NCBI RefSeq assembly: GCF_020858115.1
Contig: NZ_JACYMM010000019.1
Span: 1-64,000, forward strand
Direction of reading: 5' to 3'
DNA from: Janthinobacterium sp. FW305-129
GTDB taxonomy: Bacteria; Pseudomonadota; Gammaproteobacteria; Burkholderiales; Burkholderiaceae_D
Length of the DNA stretch: 64,000 nt
The notes under the pieces are model-generated. The model had not been told where the DNA came from, made no database searches, and saw only the letters and a list, made by a program, of their open reading frames with translations. Each line of letters begins with the position of its first letter. Within the stretch, counting starts at the first letter, position 1. Shown in pieces: positions 28,432-37,696 of the stretch. Position numbers and translations under genes: made by a program.

Positions 28432-28465
28432 GCGCGCTGATCCCGAACGGCCAGCGCGCTTTTTT
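28432..28465 (+). terminator. Terminator-like hairpin directly before a gene
   Basis: GCGCGCTG (28432-28439) pairs with CAGCGCGC (28452-28459) and is followed by six T (28460-28465). It looks like a Rho-independent terminator. It can end transcripts from the Mn2+ exporter gene, but it also lies between the promoter at 28384 and the GAGGA ribosome site at 28466, so it may act as an attenuator for the next gene. Confidence 0.65.
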
Positions 28466-28474
28466 GAGGAATGT

Positions 28475-28678
28475 ATGCATTTGAACGGAAAGATGGCGGC
28501 GCTGTGCCTGGCCGCCTGTACCTGCCTGCTCCCCGCCGCCACGGCGTCACCCATGAACCACCATGCGGCAACGCAATCTGCGCCCGAAGTACGCACACGC
28601 GACCTGTTGCTGCTGGGCGCCGGCCTGATCCTGCTGCTCGGACGGCGCCGTCCCGAACACGACACGTGGCAAGACTAG
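28475..28678 (+). CDS. Small exported protein with a PEP-CTERM-like C-terminal anchor
   Basis: The 67-residue protein has an N-terminal signal sequence (an LAAC motif could also be a lipobox) and a C-terminal segment APEVRTRDLLLLGAGLILLL followed by GRRRPEHD. The acidic motif, single membrane helix and Arg cluster look like a degenerate sorting signal. GAGGA lies four bases before the ATG; another ATG at 28471 opens a different frame and is too close to the GAGGA. Its stop codon overlaps that of the glucan synthase gene in a shared CTAG. Function is unknown. Confidence 0.6.
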   Translation: MHLNGKMAALCLAACTCLLPAATASPMNHHAATQSAPEVRTRDLLLLGAGLILLLGRRRPEHDTWQD

Positions 28679-31600
28679 ACCAGCAATAGCACCACATACT
28701 CGCGGCCCTCGTCGCGCAGGGCGATGCTGTTGCCTTCCTGCGCCACGCCATCGAGCGACAATCCTGCCGGCCGCCCTTGCGCCTGTTCCACCGTGATGGC
28801 ATAGCTGCTGGCGCCGAAACGGTAATGCAGCTTGAACGTGCGCCATTCGGCCGGCATGGCCGGCGCCAGACGTAGCACGTTCGCTTCCCGCGTCAGACCG
28901 AGCAGGGATTCGACGATCAGCCGGTACAGCCAGCCCGACGACCCCGTGTACCAGCTCCAGCCACCGCGCCCCACGTGTGGCGCCACGGCATACACGTCGG
29001 CCGTCACCACGTACGGTTCCACCTTGTAGCGCGCCACCGCTTGCGCGTCGACGCCATGGCGCACGGGATTGATCATGCGCAGCAGCTCCCACGCCTTGTC
29101 GCCATCGCCCATGCGGGCGAACGCCATCGCCGTCCAGATGGCCGCATGCGTGTACTGCCCGCCGTTCTCGCGCACGCCCGGCACGTAGCCACGGATATAG
29201 CCAGGATTGAGGTCGGACTTGTCGAACGGCGGATCGAGCAGCTGGATCACCCCGGAGTCGCGGCGCACGAGGCGCGCATCGACCTGGCGCATGGCGCCGG
29301 CCACCCGCTCCTTGCTGGCAGCGCCCGACAGCACGCCCCAGCTTTGCGAAATGGAATCGATCTGGCATTCCTCGTTCGTGTGCGATCCCAATGGCGTGCC
29401 GTCGTCGAAATACGCGCGCCGGTACCACTCGCCATCCCACGCGTGTTCCTCGACATTGGCCGCCAGTTTCACGGCTTCGTCGCGGCAGAACTGGGCGAAC
29501 GCGGCGTCGCCGCGCAGCACGGCCACTTCGGCGAAGCGCTGCAGCACTTCGTACAGGAAGAAGGCCAGCCACACGCTCTCGCCCTTGCCATGCTCGCCCA
29601 CCTTGTCCATGCCGTCATTCCAGTCGCAGGAACCGATCAGCGGCAAGCCGTGCACGCCCATGCGCAAGCCGTGGCGGATGGCGCGCACGCAATGCTCGTA
29701 CAGGTCGGCCGACTCGCCCGAGCGCACGGGCAGGTCGTAATACGAATCCTCTTCCGGCTTGACGGCCCGCCCTTCGATGAAGGGCGCCACTTCCGACAGT
29801 ACGTTGACGTCGCCCGTGGCGATCACGTAACGGCAGACGGCCAGCGGCAGCCACAGATAATCGTCGGAGCAATGCGTGCGCACGCCCCGGTCCGACGGCG
29901 GATGCCACCAGTGCTGCACGTCGCCTTCGACAAACTGGTGCGCGGCGCACAGCAGCAAGTGGCCGCGCAGCAGCTGCGGCGCCGTGTGGATCATGGCCAT
30001 CGCGTCTTGCAGCTGGTCGCGGAAACCGTAGGCGCCGCCCGACTGGTAATAGCCGCTGCGCGCCCACAAACGGCAGGCGATGGTCTGGTACATCAGCCAG
30101 CCATTGGCGATCACATCCAGCGACGGGTCGGGTGTTTCGATGCGCACGGCCCCCAGGGTGCTTTCCCAGTGCGCGCACACCGCGTCGAGCGCACTGCGGG
30201 CCGCATCCTTGCCCGCATGGCGCTGTACCATGGTGCTGGCGTCGGCATTGCGGCGCCCGCCCACGCCGAGCAGGAAAACGATTTCGCGCTCCTGTCCCGG
30301 CTGCAGTTCGAACGGCACCTGGATGGCGGCACACTGGTCCAGCCCCGTGCCCGCCTTGCCGGACAAACGCACGCGGCGCAACGCAGCCGGCTGCGCCAGG
30401 CTGCCGTTGCGGCCGATGAATTCATTGCGGTCGCAGGTAATGGAACGGATGCTGGCGTCCGTATTGAAAAAGCCGACGCGGCCGGAAAACTCCGTGTTGT
30501 AGTTATTGCGCGCAAACAGGGCGCCGCTGATCGTATCGACTTCGGTGGCCACGTGCATGCCGGACTTGGCGCGCAGGTCGGCCATCACCCATTCCACGTA
30601 ACCGGTGACGGACAGGCGGCGCGGCACGCCGCTGTCGTTGCGCACCTTGATCACCGAGTATTTGACGGCCGCATCGAGCGCCACATAGGTGCACAATTCC
30701 GTGGCGATGCCGCCTTCGCTGTGTTCAAAAATGCTGTAGCCGAAACCGTGGCGCGTCACGTAGTCGCCGCTGCCGCGCGCGGGCAGGGACGAAGGCGACC
30801 AGAACTGGCCGGTTTGCTCGTCGCGCACATAAAACGCTTCGCCGGACAGGTCGGACACAGGGTCGTTCTGCCATGGCGTGAGGCGGAATTCATGCGCATT
30901 CTCGCTCCACGTATATGCCTGGCCAGCTTCCGACACCACCGTGCCGAACTGCGCATTGGCCAGCACGTTCGACCACGGCGCCGGCGTCTGCCTGCCTTCT
31001 GCCGTGGTAATCACGTATTCGCGCCCATCGGGCGTGAAACCGCCGAGGCCATTTTCCAGGATCAGCTCGCGCTGCGGCGCCCGGTGCGGCACGCCGCCAT
31101 GCTCGCGCGCCGGGTCCTGCAGCAACGGCGGCATGCGCAGCACGGGGCTCGGCGGACGCTTGACCTGCTCGGCCAGGGTGCCGCGCAAATCGCTGATGAT
31201 GGCGCGCGCCACCGATTGCAGCAAGATGCGGTCTTCGTTGGCGATCTGCTCGGCCAGGCGCACGAAGATGCCGCCCGGGCGGTCGATCGCCTGCGCATCG
31301 ATGCCCGAGGCGATCAAGCCCATGATCTGGTCGTGCAACAGTTGGCGGTAGCCCGACTGCTCTTCGTACCAGATCACCAGGTCGACCACCAACCCTTTCA
31401 GGCGCCAGTAGGCATGCGCCTGCACCATCTGGCGCGCCAGTTCGATATTGGCCACATCGCGTATCTGCAGCAGCACGATGGGCAGGTCGCCGGAAATCGC
31501 ATACGCCCACAGGCCCGACTGGCCGCGCTGGTTCTTGATCAGGATGCTGGCTTCGGCGCGCAGGGACGCATTCGGATAAATCACGGCATTGGCCAGGCGC

Positions 31601-34600
31601 GCATACAACTGCGCATCGGCTTCGCTGGCATTCAACTGGCGCAGCACCACCTGGCTGTGCGTCCAGGCCAGTTCGAAGACGCGGTCGGCCAGATGGCGGT
31701 CCTGGTATTTATCGATCAGGTGCAGGGCCGCCTCGCGCTGCTCCACCATGCCGGTCACGCTGTCGATGGTGACGGCCTGGTCGGGTTCGAGCGTGATGAC
31801 GTAGCGGATGGCCACGATGGGGTCGAGCACGGAACCGTGCCCGCCACCGAGCGGACCGTCTTCCTGCAGCGCCTGCGGCAGCTGCGCCGTGTTGCCACGG
31901 CCGATGAAGCGCGCGCGGTCCGTCTCGAACGACACGGCATACTGGTCGATATCGTGCACCGTCATCACATGCAGCAGCCACGGCATCTGCTCATCTTTTG
32001 AGCGGGGCCGGCGCGTGCATAAAATCGCATTTTCAGGCGCGAGGATTTCCGTCTGCACGAACAGCTTGCTGAACGCGGGATGGGCCGCGTCGGCGGCCGC
32101 CGGCGCCATCACCACTTCGGCAAAACTGGTGATCTCGATACGCCGCTGGCGGTTCGAATTATTGCTGATGCGGGTGCGCCGGATTTCGATGTCGTCCTCG
32201 GGCGAGACGACGATTTCCGTGTACAGGTCGAGGCCATGGTCGGCGCGGCGGAACTCGGCCCGGCCTTCCGAAAAGATCACTTCATATTTCTTCGGTTCGG
32301 CCAGGGTCGGCTGGTATGTGGTGGACCAGACTTCACCGTCGTCGAGGTCGCGCAGGTAGCAGAAATTGCCCCAGTTATCGCGCGTGCTGTCCTCGCGCCA
32401 GCGCGTCACGGACAGGTCTTTCCAGCGGCTGTAGCTGCCACCCGCATTGCTCACCATGACGTGGTAGCGGCCATTCGACAGCAGCTGCGTTTCGGGTACG
32501 GCACTGTTGGCCTGCGTGAGGATGCGCATCGGCATGGCCTGCTCGGGCGCGCCGCTGCGCAGCACCGCCAGTTCGGCCGTGTTCGAGTAAAACGCACCGG
32601 CCTGCGGCGTGCGTTCCTGCAGCACCAGCAAGGCCGATTGCAGCAGCGGATCGGACTCGAAGCGGCGCTGCATCGGGCGGTCATGCAGCAGGTAACTGAG
32701 AGCCAGAAAGCCCATACCCTGATGGTGCACCATGAACGAGCGGATAACGGCGCTGCTCTGCCCGCGCGGCAAACGCGCCGTGGTGAAATCGACGGCTTCG
32801 AAAAAGCCGTAGCGGCCCATGTAGCCGGCCGCCTGCATGCGCTGCAGGTTCTGGCACGACGCTTCCGGCTGCACCATCAGCCCCATCATGCTGGCATACG
32901 GCGCCACCACCAGATCGTCGGCCAAGCCACGCTTGAGGCCCAGGCCGGGCACGCCAAAGGCGCGGTACTGGTAATTCAGGCTGGCGTCGACGGTGTTGTA
33001 GCCGGATTCGGAAATCCCCCACGGCACGTCGCGCTGGCGTCCGTAATCGATCTGCGCCTCGATGACGGAATGGTAGGTCTGGTCGAGCAGGGTGTTCGGG
33101 TAGTTCGGCATCACCAGGAGCGGCATCAGGTACTCGAACATCGAGCCGCTCCACGACAGCAGCACGGGTTGGCCGGCCACCATGCACAACTGGCGGCCCA
33201 GGGCAAACCAGTGCTCCTGCGGCAGCTGCCCCTGGGCGATGGCGATGAAGCTGGCCAGGCGCACTTCGGAAGCGAGCAAATCGTAGTAGCTGGGGTCCAG
33301 GCGCCGTTCGCTGACGTTGTAGCCGATGGCCAGCAGTTTGGTCGAAGGGTTGTACAGGAAGCCGTATTCGATTTGCGCAAAGTCGCGCGCCTGGCCCGCC
33401 GCGTGGGCGATGTCGCGCATGTGGCGGCCCGCCTGTTCGCGTCCCTGTACCAGCAAGGCGGCCAGCCCGGAAGGCAGGCCTTGCGGCGCTTCCAGGTTGG
33501 CCAGTTCACGCAGGGTCGGCACGCGCAGCCATGCCGCATCGATGCCGGCCTGCGCCGCCCACGGCGCCAGCTGCAGCAACTCGGCCAGCGCCGCGCGGCA
33601 CTGGCGCGCCAGCGCGCCCGCCCACATGGACAGCTCGCCATCCTCGCTCTGCAGGGTCAGCGACAGCAGCGCGTCGGCCGCACCATTCGCGGCGGCGAGA
33701 TAAGCATGCCATTCGGCCAGGGTGGCGGGCGCGGCCTGCGCCTGCAACAGGCCCATGCTCTCGCGCATGGCCTTGCCCTCGCCTTCGGCGGCAATGAACT
33801 CCTGCAGCACCTGCGCCGTCGTGCGGATGCCTTGCACCACCTGCGCGCCGATGATCGGGGCGTCATACAGTTCCACCAGTCCCGGCTGCAAGGTCAGCAA
33901 GTGGCCGGCCAGGTTGCCGCTGTCGACCGTCGAAATGTACATCGGCTGCAGCGCCTTGAGCGTTTGCGTGTCGTACCAGTTATAGAAATGGCCCTGGAAG
34001 CGTTCCAGCTCGCCCATGCTGTGCAGGGTAGCGCGGCTGCGCTCGATCAGCTGGCCCAGGGTCACATACCCGAAATCGTAGGCCGTCAGGTTGGCCAGCA
34101 ATGCCAGGCCGATATTCGTCGGCGAGGTGCGGTGCGCCACCACCAGGTTCGGGTGCTCCTGCATGTTATCGGGCGGCAGCCAGTGGTCGTCCGGCCCGAC
34201 GAAGGTATCGAAATACGCCCAGGTCTTGCGCGCCACACCATGCAAAAAACGCCCCTGTTCGGCAGACAGGCGCGCCACGGCCCGCTCGATGGGGCGGCTG
34301 ATCCACCACGCGATGGCAGGTGCGGCCAGCCAGAGCAGCAGCACCACGGCGGCGGCGGGCAACGCTTCCGGGCGCCAGTGCAGCAAGGCGGCAAAGGTGA
34401 CCAGCGCCAGCGCGGGCGAGCACCACATGGCGCGCCAGCTGTCTGCCTGCGAGCCGGAAGACGTATGCAGGTTCGAAGCACGCCAGTCGAGCAAATGCTT
34501 GTGCGACACGCCCAGACGCCACAGGGTGCGGGCGATGGCATCGAGGCTGATCCACGCTTCGTACGGCAGGAAGACGAGGGTCAGCATGGCATGCGAGAAC

Positions 34601-37365
34601 TGCACGCTGCAGCGCCGCTCGAACGCGGCCAGATGCTGGCCCCACAGGGTGTCGCGCGGTTTGCGCAGCAGATCGTACAGGGCCGAAAAAACGGGCGGCA
34701 GGAAGATGATGGCCAGCACCGCCACGCTCCAGAAAACCACGTGCGGCAAGAAGCCCCACACCAGCAGCAGCGACAGGGTGGTGGCCGGCGCCACGATGCT
34801 GCGGCGCAGGTTGTCGAACAGCTTCCAGCGCGACAGCATCGACAGGGGATTGCGTTCGCGCTTGCCGGCGCGGCCCGGCACACGGCCCAGCAGCCAGCCG
34901 ATCAGCTGCCAGTCGCCGCGGATCCAGCGCTGGCGGCGGCTGACGTCGGCGTCGTAGCGGGCCGGATATTCCTCGTACAATTGCGAGTCGCTGAGCAAAC
35001 CGGCGCGCAGGTAGCAGCCTTCGAGCAGGTCGTGGCTGAGGATTTTATTGTCGGGCAAGCGCTGGCCCAGCACGCGCTCGAACATGTCGAGGTCATAGAT
35101 GCCCTTGCCGATGAACGAGCCTTCATAAAACACGTCCTGGTACAGGTCGGAGACGGTGCGCGTGTACGGGTCGATGCCCGGCTCGCCGCCGCACAGCAGC
35201 TCGTAGCGCGAGGCGTTCGCGCTGGGCAGCGCCACGGCCACGCGCGGCTGCAAAATGCCGTAGCCGGCCACCACGCGCGTGCCGGCCGCGTCCAGCACGG
35301 GACGGTTCAAGGGGTGCATCATGGTGGCGATGAATTCGCGCGCCGCGTCGCGCGGCAGCTGCGTATCGGTGTCGAGCGTGATCACGTATTTGATCGTGCG
35401 CAGGCCGCGCAACTCGCCTTCCACCAGCGAGAATCTGTCGCGCGCGCCGCCGCGCAGGAAGGCGTGCAGGTCGGACAATTTGCCGCGCTTGCGCTCCTGC
35501 CCCATCCACGCATTCTGCTGCGAATTCCACAGGCGCGGACGGTGCAGCAGCAGGAACGGCCCCGCATGGCCCAGCTCTTCCGGGTCGGCCGGGTCGCCGT
35601 TATCCTTGAATTCGGCGCCTTCCACGCGGTATTTCTCATTCAAGCCACGGATAGTTTCCTGCGCCTGGCGCAGCAGGGCCTCGTCGCCGGGCATCGTTTG
35701 CGCATCGGCATCGACAAAATCCGTCAGCAGGCAAAAACGCAGGTTCGGGTCGCGGTTGGCGAGGTAACGCACTTCCAGCGCCTCGCATAGGGTCGCCACG
35801 TTTTCCGGGCTGTAGATCAGCGTCGGCACCACGACGATGCCGCGCGCATCGGACGGAATGCCGGACTGGTAATCCATGCGCGGCAGCGGATGCGGCGACG
35901 TCATCAGGGTTGCCAGCCAGTTCACCACGGCGACGGCCAGTTGGCTGCTGCCCAGCAGCGCCAGCGCGCCCAGTGCCGCGAGGGGCCAGCCCTGCACGCC
36001 ATGGCGCACGGCGCGCTCGAGCAGCAAGGCGCTCGTCGCCAGGGTCAGAAACGAGATCGCGCCCAGGTAGACGGCCAGCGGCGCGGCGCGCGCCGTATGC
36101 TGCAGCGCCTCGATGAAGGGCAGCTTCGCGCCGGCCTGCTTTTCCAGCACCAGCACGCCGCGCCCCACCAGGTAAAAGCCGATATGGCCGCGGCGCGCGT
36201 CATTGCCGTTGCCGTGCGTGTGCGCCAGCTGCACCACCATCTCGGCCACGTCCACTTCGCTGCGCGCGCTGCGCCTGGCGATGCGTTCGATGGCGTGGCG
36301 GTAGCTGTCGCGCGTGGCGAAATCCATCAAGCCATAGGTGCCGGCCGGGTCCAGGCGCAGGGTTTGCTCGACCACGCTCATGGTCTCGACGAATTCCTGC
36401 CAATCCATGGTGCCGAGAAAACGCAGGCTGCCGATGCTGTTGGCGATCGATACCTGGTCGGCCGCCTGCTGCCCGATTTCGGACTGGATCTGCTGCTCGA
36501 TGGTGAGGCCCGACTCGGCCAGCTTGTGCGTCAGCCACGACAGCGCCAGGGTCAGCGAAGAACTCTGTCCCTGCAGGCGGCGCGACAATTCGGCCACGAA
36601 GGCGCTGGTCATCGGCGGATTCGAGCGCGCCATGTCGGCCACCAGCAGGATCAAGCCGCTGGGATTGCGCTCGGCGATGTCCGTCATCTGGTCGGCCCAG
36701 GTATTGGCCAGGTCGCGCTGCATGCGGTCGTCGGCCACGCGCACGGCGACGCGGCGCAGGTTTTCGATCAGGGCCAAGCGCAGCATGATGGGCACGGCCC
36801 ACAATTCGCCCAGGGTCAAGGTGGCCACGTCCTGGTAAGCCTCGACGAAGTGGCACAGGTTTTCCAGGTCGACCCTGCCATCGCCGTGCGAGATGATTTC
36901 CAGCGCGATCTTGTACACGCGCGGACAACCCGCGTCCACGCCGGAACTCAACCGTGGCAATTCCTTGCTGTAGTTCTTCGGCAGGTGGCGCCGCGTGGTG
37001 CGGATTTGCTCTTCGATCAGGTAAAAATTATCCAGCAGCCATTCCGAGGCGGGCGTAACCTGCCGTCCGCTTTTCACCGTGGCCGTTAACTCGTTGACGG
37101 TGGCCGTGATCAGGGCCGCATTGTCGGCCAGGCGCGCCAACAGGCGGTCGCGGCCATGGTGCTTGCCCACCGCATGGCCAGCGGCCACGTGCTTGCCGTG
37201 GGCGGCCATCTGCATGGCGCTGAACAACTCGGAACGCAGGGGCAAGGCATCGTCGCGCGCGGCGTCAAACGTATCTTGTGCCAGGGAATGATCGCGGAAG
37301 ATTTCCTTGAATTTGGAAACATGTTCCTTGATCTGTTGCGTGACTACTGCTGTGTACTCTTTCAA
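28675..37365 (-). CDS. ndvB: Cyclic beta-1,2-glucan synthase (NdvB/ChvB type)
   Basis: This 2896-residue inner-membrane enzyme makes cyclic beta-1,2-glucan from UDP-glucose. Order: an N-terminal cytoplasmic region, membrane segments (about 428-482), a GT84 glycosyltransferase domain with VITLDTDTQLPRDAAREFI (about 665), more membrane segments (about 850-1025), a glycoamylase-like domain (about 1450-1530), and two GH94-related regions; the C-terminal one has IGSCDWNDGMDKVGEHGKG (about 2580), which would control chain length by phosphorolysis. Length is close to Brucella and Rhizobium homologues. The start is a TTG with GAGG before it; the first in-frame ATG is 50 codons later. No NdvA-type exporter is nearby. 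Confidence 0.93.
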   Translation of the reverse strand: MKEYTAVVTQQIKEHVSKFKEIFRDHSLAQDTFDAARDDALPLRSELFSAMQMAAHGKHVAAGHAVGKHHGRDRLLARLADNAALITATVNELTATVKSGRQVTPASEWLLDNFYLIEEQIRTTRRHLPKNYSKELPRLSSGVDAGCPRVYKIALEIISHGDGRVDLENLCHFVEAYQDVATLTLGELWAVPIMLRLALIENLRRVAVRVADDRMQRDLANTWADQMTDIAERNPSGLILLVADMARSNPPMTSAFVAELSRRLQGQSSSLTLALSWLTHKLAESGLTIEQQIQSEIGQQAADQVSIANSIGSLRFLGTMDWQEFVETMSVVEQTLRLDPAGTYGLMDFATRDSYRHAIERIARRSARSEVDVAEMVVQLAHTHGNGNDARRGHIGFYLVGRGVLVLEKQAGAKLPFIEALQHTARAAPLAVYLGAISFLTLATSALLLERAVRHGVQGWPLAALGALALLGSSQLAVAVVNWLATLMTSPHPLPRMDYQSGIPSDARGIVVVPTLIYSPENVATLCEALEVRYLANRDPNLRFCLLTDFVDADAQTMPGDEALLRQAQETIRGLNEKYRVEGAEFKDNGDPADPEELGHAGPFLLLHRPRLWNSQQNAWMGQERKRGKLSDLHAFLRGGARDRFSLVEGELRGLRTIKYVITLDTDTQLPRDAAREFIATMMHPLNRPVLDAAGTRVVAGYGILQPRVAVALPSANASRYELLCGGEPGIDPYTRTVSDLYQDVFYEGSFIGKGIYDLDMFERVLGQRLPDNKILSHDLLEGCYLRAGLLSDSQLYEEYPARYDADVSRRQRWIRGDWQLIGWLLGRVPGRAGKRERNPLSMLSRWKLFDNLRRSIVAPATTLSLLLVWGFLPHVVFWSVAVLAIIFLPPVFSALYDLLRKPRDTLWGQHLAAFERRCSVQFSHAMLTLVFLPYEAWISLDAIARTLWRLGVSHKHLLDWRASNLHTSSGSQADSWRAMWCSPALALVTFAALLHWRPEALPAAAVVLLLWLAAPAIAWWISRPIERAVARLSAEQGRFLHGVARKTWAYFDTFVGPDDHWLPPDNMQEHPNLVVAHRTSPTNIGLALLANLTAYDFGYVTLGQLIERSRATLHSMGELERFQGHFYNWYDTQTLKALQPMYISTVDSGNLAGHLLTLQPGLVELYDAPIIGAQVVQGIRTTAQVLQEFIAAEGEGKAMRESMGLLQAQAAPATLAEWHAYLAAANGAADALLSLTLQSEDGELSMWAGALARQCRAALAELLQLAPWAAQAGIDAAWLRVPTLRELANLEAPQGLPSGLAALLVQGREQAGRHMRDIAHAAGQARDFAQIEYGFLYNPSTKLLAIGYNVSERRLDPSYYDLLASEVRLASFIAIAQGQLPQEHWFALGRQLCMVAGQPVLLSWSGSMFEYLMPLLVMPNYPNTLLDQTYHSVIEAQIDYGRQRDVPWGISESGYNTVDASLNYQYRAFGVPGLGLKRGLADDLVVAPYASMMGLMVQPEASCQNLQRMQAAGYMGRYGFFEAVDFTTARLPRGQSSAVIRSFMVHHQGMGFLALSYLLHDRPMQRRFESDPLLQSALLVLQERTPQAGAFYSNTAELAVLRSGAPEQAMPMRILTQANSAVPETQLLSNGRYHVMVSNAGGSYSRWKDLSVTRWREDSTRDNWGNFCYLRDLDDGEVWSTTYQPTLAEPKKYEVIFSEGRAEFRRADHGLDLYTEIVVSPEDDIEIRRTRISNNSNRQRRIEITSFAEVVMAPAAADAAHPAFSKLFVQTEILAPENAILCTRRPRSKDEQMPWLLHVMTVHDIDQYAVSFETDRARFIGRGNTAQLPQALQEDGPLGGGHGSVLDPIVAIRYVITLEPDQAVTIDSVTGMVEQREAALHLIDKYQDRHLADRVFELAWTHSQVVLRQLNASEADAQLYARLANAVIYPNASLRAEASILIKNQRGQSGLWAYAISGDLPIVLLQIRDVANIELARQMVQAHAYWRLKGLVVDLVIWYEEQSGYRQLLHDQIMGLIASGIDAQAIDRPGGIFVRLAEQIANEDRILLQSVARAIISDLRGTLAEQVKRPPSPVLRMPPLLQDPAREHGGVPHRAPQRELILENGLGGFTPDGREYVITTAEGRQTPAPWSNVLANAQFGTVVSEAGQAYTWSENAHEFRLTPWQNDPVSDLSGEAFYVRDEQTGQFWSPSSLPARGSGDYVTRHGFGYSIFEHSEGGIATELCTYVALDAAVKYSVIKVRNDSGVPRRLSVTGYVEWVMADLRAKSGMHVATEVDTISGALFARNNYNTEFSGRVGFFNTDASIRSITCDRNEFIGRNGSLAQPAALRRVRLSGKAGTGLDQCAAIQVPFELQPGQEREIVFLLGVGGRRNADASTMVQRHAGKDAARSALDAVCAHWESTLGAVRIETPDPSLDVIANGWLMYQTIACRLWARSGYYQSGGAYGFRDQLQDAMAMIHTAPQLLRGHLLLCAAHQFVEGDVQHWWHPPSDRGVRTHCSDDYLWLPLAVCRYVIATGDVNVLSEVAPFIEGRAVKPEEDSYYDLPVRSGESADLYEHCVRAIRHGLRMGVHGLPLIGSCDWNDGMDKVGEHGKGESVWLAFFLYEVLQRFAEVAVLRGDAAFAQFCRDEAVKLAANVEEHAWDGEWYRRAYFDDGTPLGSHTNEECQIDSISQSWGVLSGAASKERVAGAMRQVDARLVRRDSGVIQLLDPPFDKSDLNPGYIRGYVPGVRENGGQYTHAAIWTAMAFARMGDGDKAWELLRMINPVRHGVDAQAVARYKVEPYVVTADVYAVAPHVGRGGWSWYTGSSGWLYRLIVESLLGLTREANVLRLAPAMPAEWRTFKLHYRFGASSYAITVEQAQGRPAGLSLDGVAQEGNSIALRDEGREYVVLLLV

Positions 37366-37696
37366 CTTGGGCCTCGCTAGGTGCGCGCAGGCAGCCAGCG
37401 GCCACTGTCACGCTGGCCCAGTCTGGAAGAACACGATCGGACACTGGCGAAGACGGAAAGCGAAGCGCCGGAGCGTTGCGACGAATCTCAGGGTATAGGG
37501 AGATTTTCTGAACTTCATCGTAGGGGGGCGACGCGGGCAAGACCGTGCGCTAGCGTACATAGCTGACGCTTTGGCGACATGTCGGCCAAGAAATGAGCCG
37601 GCTGGCAGGTATAAAAATGTCGCAAGGAAACGAATGTATTGCCCCGCACCAATGATGATACAAGGCAAGATTTCAAGGATGAAACTTTATCTCGGC
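37366..37696. other. Intergenic region between the cysteine desulfurase fusion and the glucan synthase
   Basis: No gene is supported in this 331-base gap. It should contain the promoter of the glucan synthase gene on the minus strand. TATACC boxes are visible near 37610, but no -35 box at a proper distance was found. Short open frames here are not backed by ribosome sites. Confidence 0.5.

Noticed and set aside
28975..32001. 1008-codon and 1236-codon plus-strand frames opposite the glucan synthase gene
   Set aside because: They are complementary-strand shadows of a clear NdvB-type gene and have no ribosome sites or domains.
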